From positions 1-6,396 of the forward strand of contig PSPB01000035.1 in NCBI GenBank assembly GCA_003193815.1: a stretch of 6,396 bases of DNA. The letters run 5' to 3'. Positions 5,710 through 6,396 of the stretch are shown piece by piece. A program made the position numbers and the translations under genes. Source of the stretch: Methanobacteriota archaeon. Its GTDB lineage: Archaea; Thermoplasmatota; Poseidoniia; MGIII; CG-Epi1. The notes below the pieces were generated by a model that was not told the DNA's origin, did no database searches, and was given only the letters and a program-made list of their open reading frames with translations. Numbering within the stretch: the first letter of the stretch is position 1; every line of letters starts with the position of its first letter.

Positions 5710-6080
5710 TTTCCAGACTCCAGCCGCAGCAGCCCTAGCTCGAGCATCCGCTGCAGCCACTTCTGCACCCGTTCCGCGGCGGGGGCCGCCTCCTCGCCAA
5801 ACTCCGCCTCGAGCGCCGCAACCAGCCCGGCGACCGTGTGCGCGCCGTCGCACTTCAGCCACAGGAAGGTGGTGAAGCGGTCGAGCGGCCGCCGCAGCTC
5901 CCCCGGCCCGCCGATGCGGTCGCGCACCCACCCTTCGAGCCGCGAGAACTCCTTGGCGTGGGTGATGACCGCCAAGCCATCCTCCAGCTCCCAGCTCGCG
6001 CTCTCCTCGTTGCGCAGCGGCCGCGCGTTCAGCACCGCCGCCGAAGGGGCGGTGTCGCCGGCTACCGTGTCGACGTTCAC
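5706..6080 (-). CDS. PqqD-like protein
   Basis: A 124-residue protein with the PqqD pattern. After a loose N-terminus (1-18) comes NARPLRNEESASWELEDG with the usual strand-forming Trp, then a Pro/Leu segment leading into helices: LDRFTTFLWLKCDGAHTVAGLVAAL (about 66-90) corresponds to the family's LxxxxxxIWxLxDGxxTVxxI motif, followed by VQKWLQRMLELGLLRL. PqqD domains usually act as peptide-recognition partners of radical-SAM or other RiPP-modifying enzymes; none is in view, and archaeal stand-alone copies are mostly of unknown role. The start is GTG 6080, sharing GTGA with the stop of the membrane gene, with GGAG five bases upstream. A longer frame to 6263 is a shadow of the membrane gene. 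Family membership fairly likely, function open. Confidence 0.75.
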   Translation of the reverse strand: MNVDTVAGDTAPSAAVLNARPLRNEESASWELEDGLAVITHAKEFSRLEGWVRDRIGGPGELRRPLDRFTTFLWLKCDGAHTVAGLVAALEAEFGEEAAPAAERVQKWLQRMLELGLLRLESGK

Positions 6081-6271
6081 ACTTTCTCCAGCGCCACCAG
6101 TAGCATCATTGCCAGCGCGCAGCCGCCCGACGCAACCGACCAGCGCAGCGTCCGCTCGCGGTCCCGCCAGGCGTGCCGCGCAACCCACGCAATCCAGCCG
6201 GTCGCCAACGTCGCCAGCAGCAGCACGCCGAACAGCAGGCGCCAAGGGTCCACGGCGCGCCACTGGAGCAC
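6077..6271 (-). CDS. Small two-helix membrane protein, unknown function
   Basis: I do not recognise a family. The product (64 residues from GTG 6271) has two predicted membrane helices: LLFGVLLLATLATGWIAWVA and, after a charged loop HAWRDRERTLR, WSVASGGCALAMMLLVAL. The positively charged loop suggests that it stays on the cytoplasmic side. The frame is open up to a GTG at 6328, but codons between 6328 and about 6275 are AT-rich at the third position (CTT, AAA, ATA, ATT, TTA, TTT) unlike the GC-ending codons after it, so that stretch looks like upstream DNA. GTG 6253 is another possible start. It shares GTGA with the PqqD-like gene, so the two are probably co-translated. Reality of the gene is supported by the overlap, the helices and codon use. 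Confidence 0.6.
   Translation of the reverse strand: MLQWRAVDPWRLLFGVLLLATLATGWIAWVARHAWRDRERTLRWSVASGGCALAMMLLVALEKV
6086..6089 (-). promoter_or_regulatory. Shine-Dalgarno for the PqqD-like gene
   Basis: GGAG on the minus strand five bases before the GTG at 6080. Together with the GTGA stop/start overlap it fixes this start and implies translational coupling to the membrane protein. Confidence 0.55.
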
Positions 6272-6313
6272 GGTGGAAAACGGTAACGCCAGCTTCGCAA
6301 GCCGAATCTTTCC

Positions 6314-6322
6314 TATTTTGGT
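6314..6322 (-). promoter_or_regulatory. Possible TATA-like element for the membrane protein-PqqD-ribbon-Dph2 block
   Basis: The minus strand reads ACCAAAATA shortly after the tRNA terminator, in the AT-rich 75-base stretch between the tRNA and the likely GTG at 6271. A start about 26 bases downstream would leave a short leader of roughly 20 bases. Weak match, supported mainly by base composition and position. Confidence 0.3.
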
Positions 6323-6340
6323 AAGCACGAGGTTACGGAC

Positions 6341-6345
6341 AAAAA
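6341..6345 (-). terminator. T-run after tRNA-Gln
   Basis: Five T residues on the minus strand directly after the encoded CCA end. Archaeal RNA polymerase commonly terminates at such T tracts. It separates the tRNA from the protein genes downstream. Confidence 0.5.
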
Positions 6346-6396
6346 TGGTAGCCCCGCCCGGATTCGAACCAGGGTCACGTGGTCCAGAGCCACGTA
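6346..6396 (-). tRNA. tRNA-Gln (anticodon CTG), 3' part, truncated by the window edge
   Basis: The minus strand gives, from the window edge, an anticodon arm with a perfect five-pair stem CGTGG/CCACG closing the seven-base loop CTCTGGA, so the anticodon is CTG (reads CAG, glutamine). Next come a four-base variable loop TGAC, a T arm CCTGG-TTCGAAT-CCGGG with one T-G pair, the 3' acceptor strand CGGGGCT, discriminator A and an encoded CCA (6346-6348). No intron lies in the visible anticodon loop. The D arm and 5' acceptor strand are beyond the window; the 5' end should read AGCCCCG. The 3' processing site without CCA would be 6349. Confidence 0.93.

Noticed and set aside
5706..6263. 185-residue version of the PqqD-like protein
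   Set aside because: The first 60 or so residues read over the membrane-protein gene in another frame and match nothing. The GTG at 6080 has a Shine-Dalgarno and a GTGA coupling.
5401..6324. 307-codon open frame on the plus strand
   Set aside because: Ser/Arg/Pro-rich shadow opposite Dph2, the zinc ribbon, the PqqD-like gene and the membrane protein; no motif and no start signal.
6272..6328. N-terminal extension of the small membrane protein to GTG 6328
   Set aside because: Third codon positions are AT-rich unlike the rest of the gene, and only 17 bases separate it from the tRNA end, leaving no room for a promoter.

Overview
This is a GC-rich, densely packed archaeal chromosome segment. Every recognised gene lies on the minus strand, so the window reads biologically from right to left. 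The archaeal assignment rests on gene content: a TATA-binding protein, a type II methionine aminopeptidase, archaeal-type Dph2 with its three separated cysteines, and a KEOPS Pcc1 domain. The proteins lack the strong acidic bias of haloarchaea. A GC-rich euryarchaeon (for example Thermoplasmatota-like) is my guess, but the sequence alone does not settle the lineage.

Layout in transcription order: (1) the 3' half of a tRNA-Gln(CTG) gene, cut by the window edge, with an encoded CCA and a T5 tract directly after it. (2) A chained block of four genes: a small two-helix membrane protein, a PqqD-like protein, a 46-residue CxxC/CxxC zinc ribbon and the diphthamide enzyme Dph2, with 4-, 4- and 8-base overlaps. 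(3) A TBP gene, followed with an 8-base overlap by a PP-loop ATPase of the asparagine-synthase C-terminal type whose last ~73 residues look like Pcc1, then a MazG-type NTP pyrophosphohydrolase. (4) Citrate synthase. (5) A YrdC/Sua5 threonylcarbamoyl-AMP synthase overlapping a type II methionine aminopeptidase by 11 bases. No gene-free stretch exceeds 60 bases; I see no mobile element, CRISPR array or long repeat.

The theme is translation and its quality control: tRNA-Gln, t6A synthesis (YrdC makes the TC-AMP that the Pcc1-containing KEOPS complex uses), diphthamide on EF2 and N-terminal Met removal, together with the basal transcription factor TBP, nucleotide-pool cleaning and one central-carbon enzyme. 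The most notable features are the single-ORF PP-loop ATPase-Pcc1 fusion and a TBP whose first repeat has lost usual DNA-contact features. In addition, three gaps of 36-39 bases before TBP, citrate synthase and YrdC each carry a GCMAA-type element and an AT-rich element about 23-26 bases upstream of the start codon without a Shine-Dalgarno, which looks like leaderless transcription; several genes inside the blocks instead have clear GGAG motifs.
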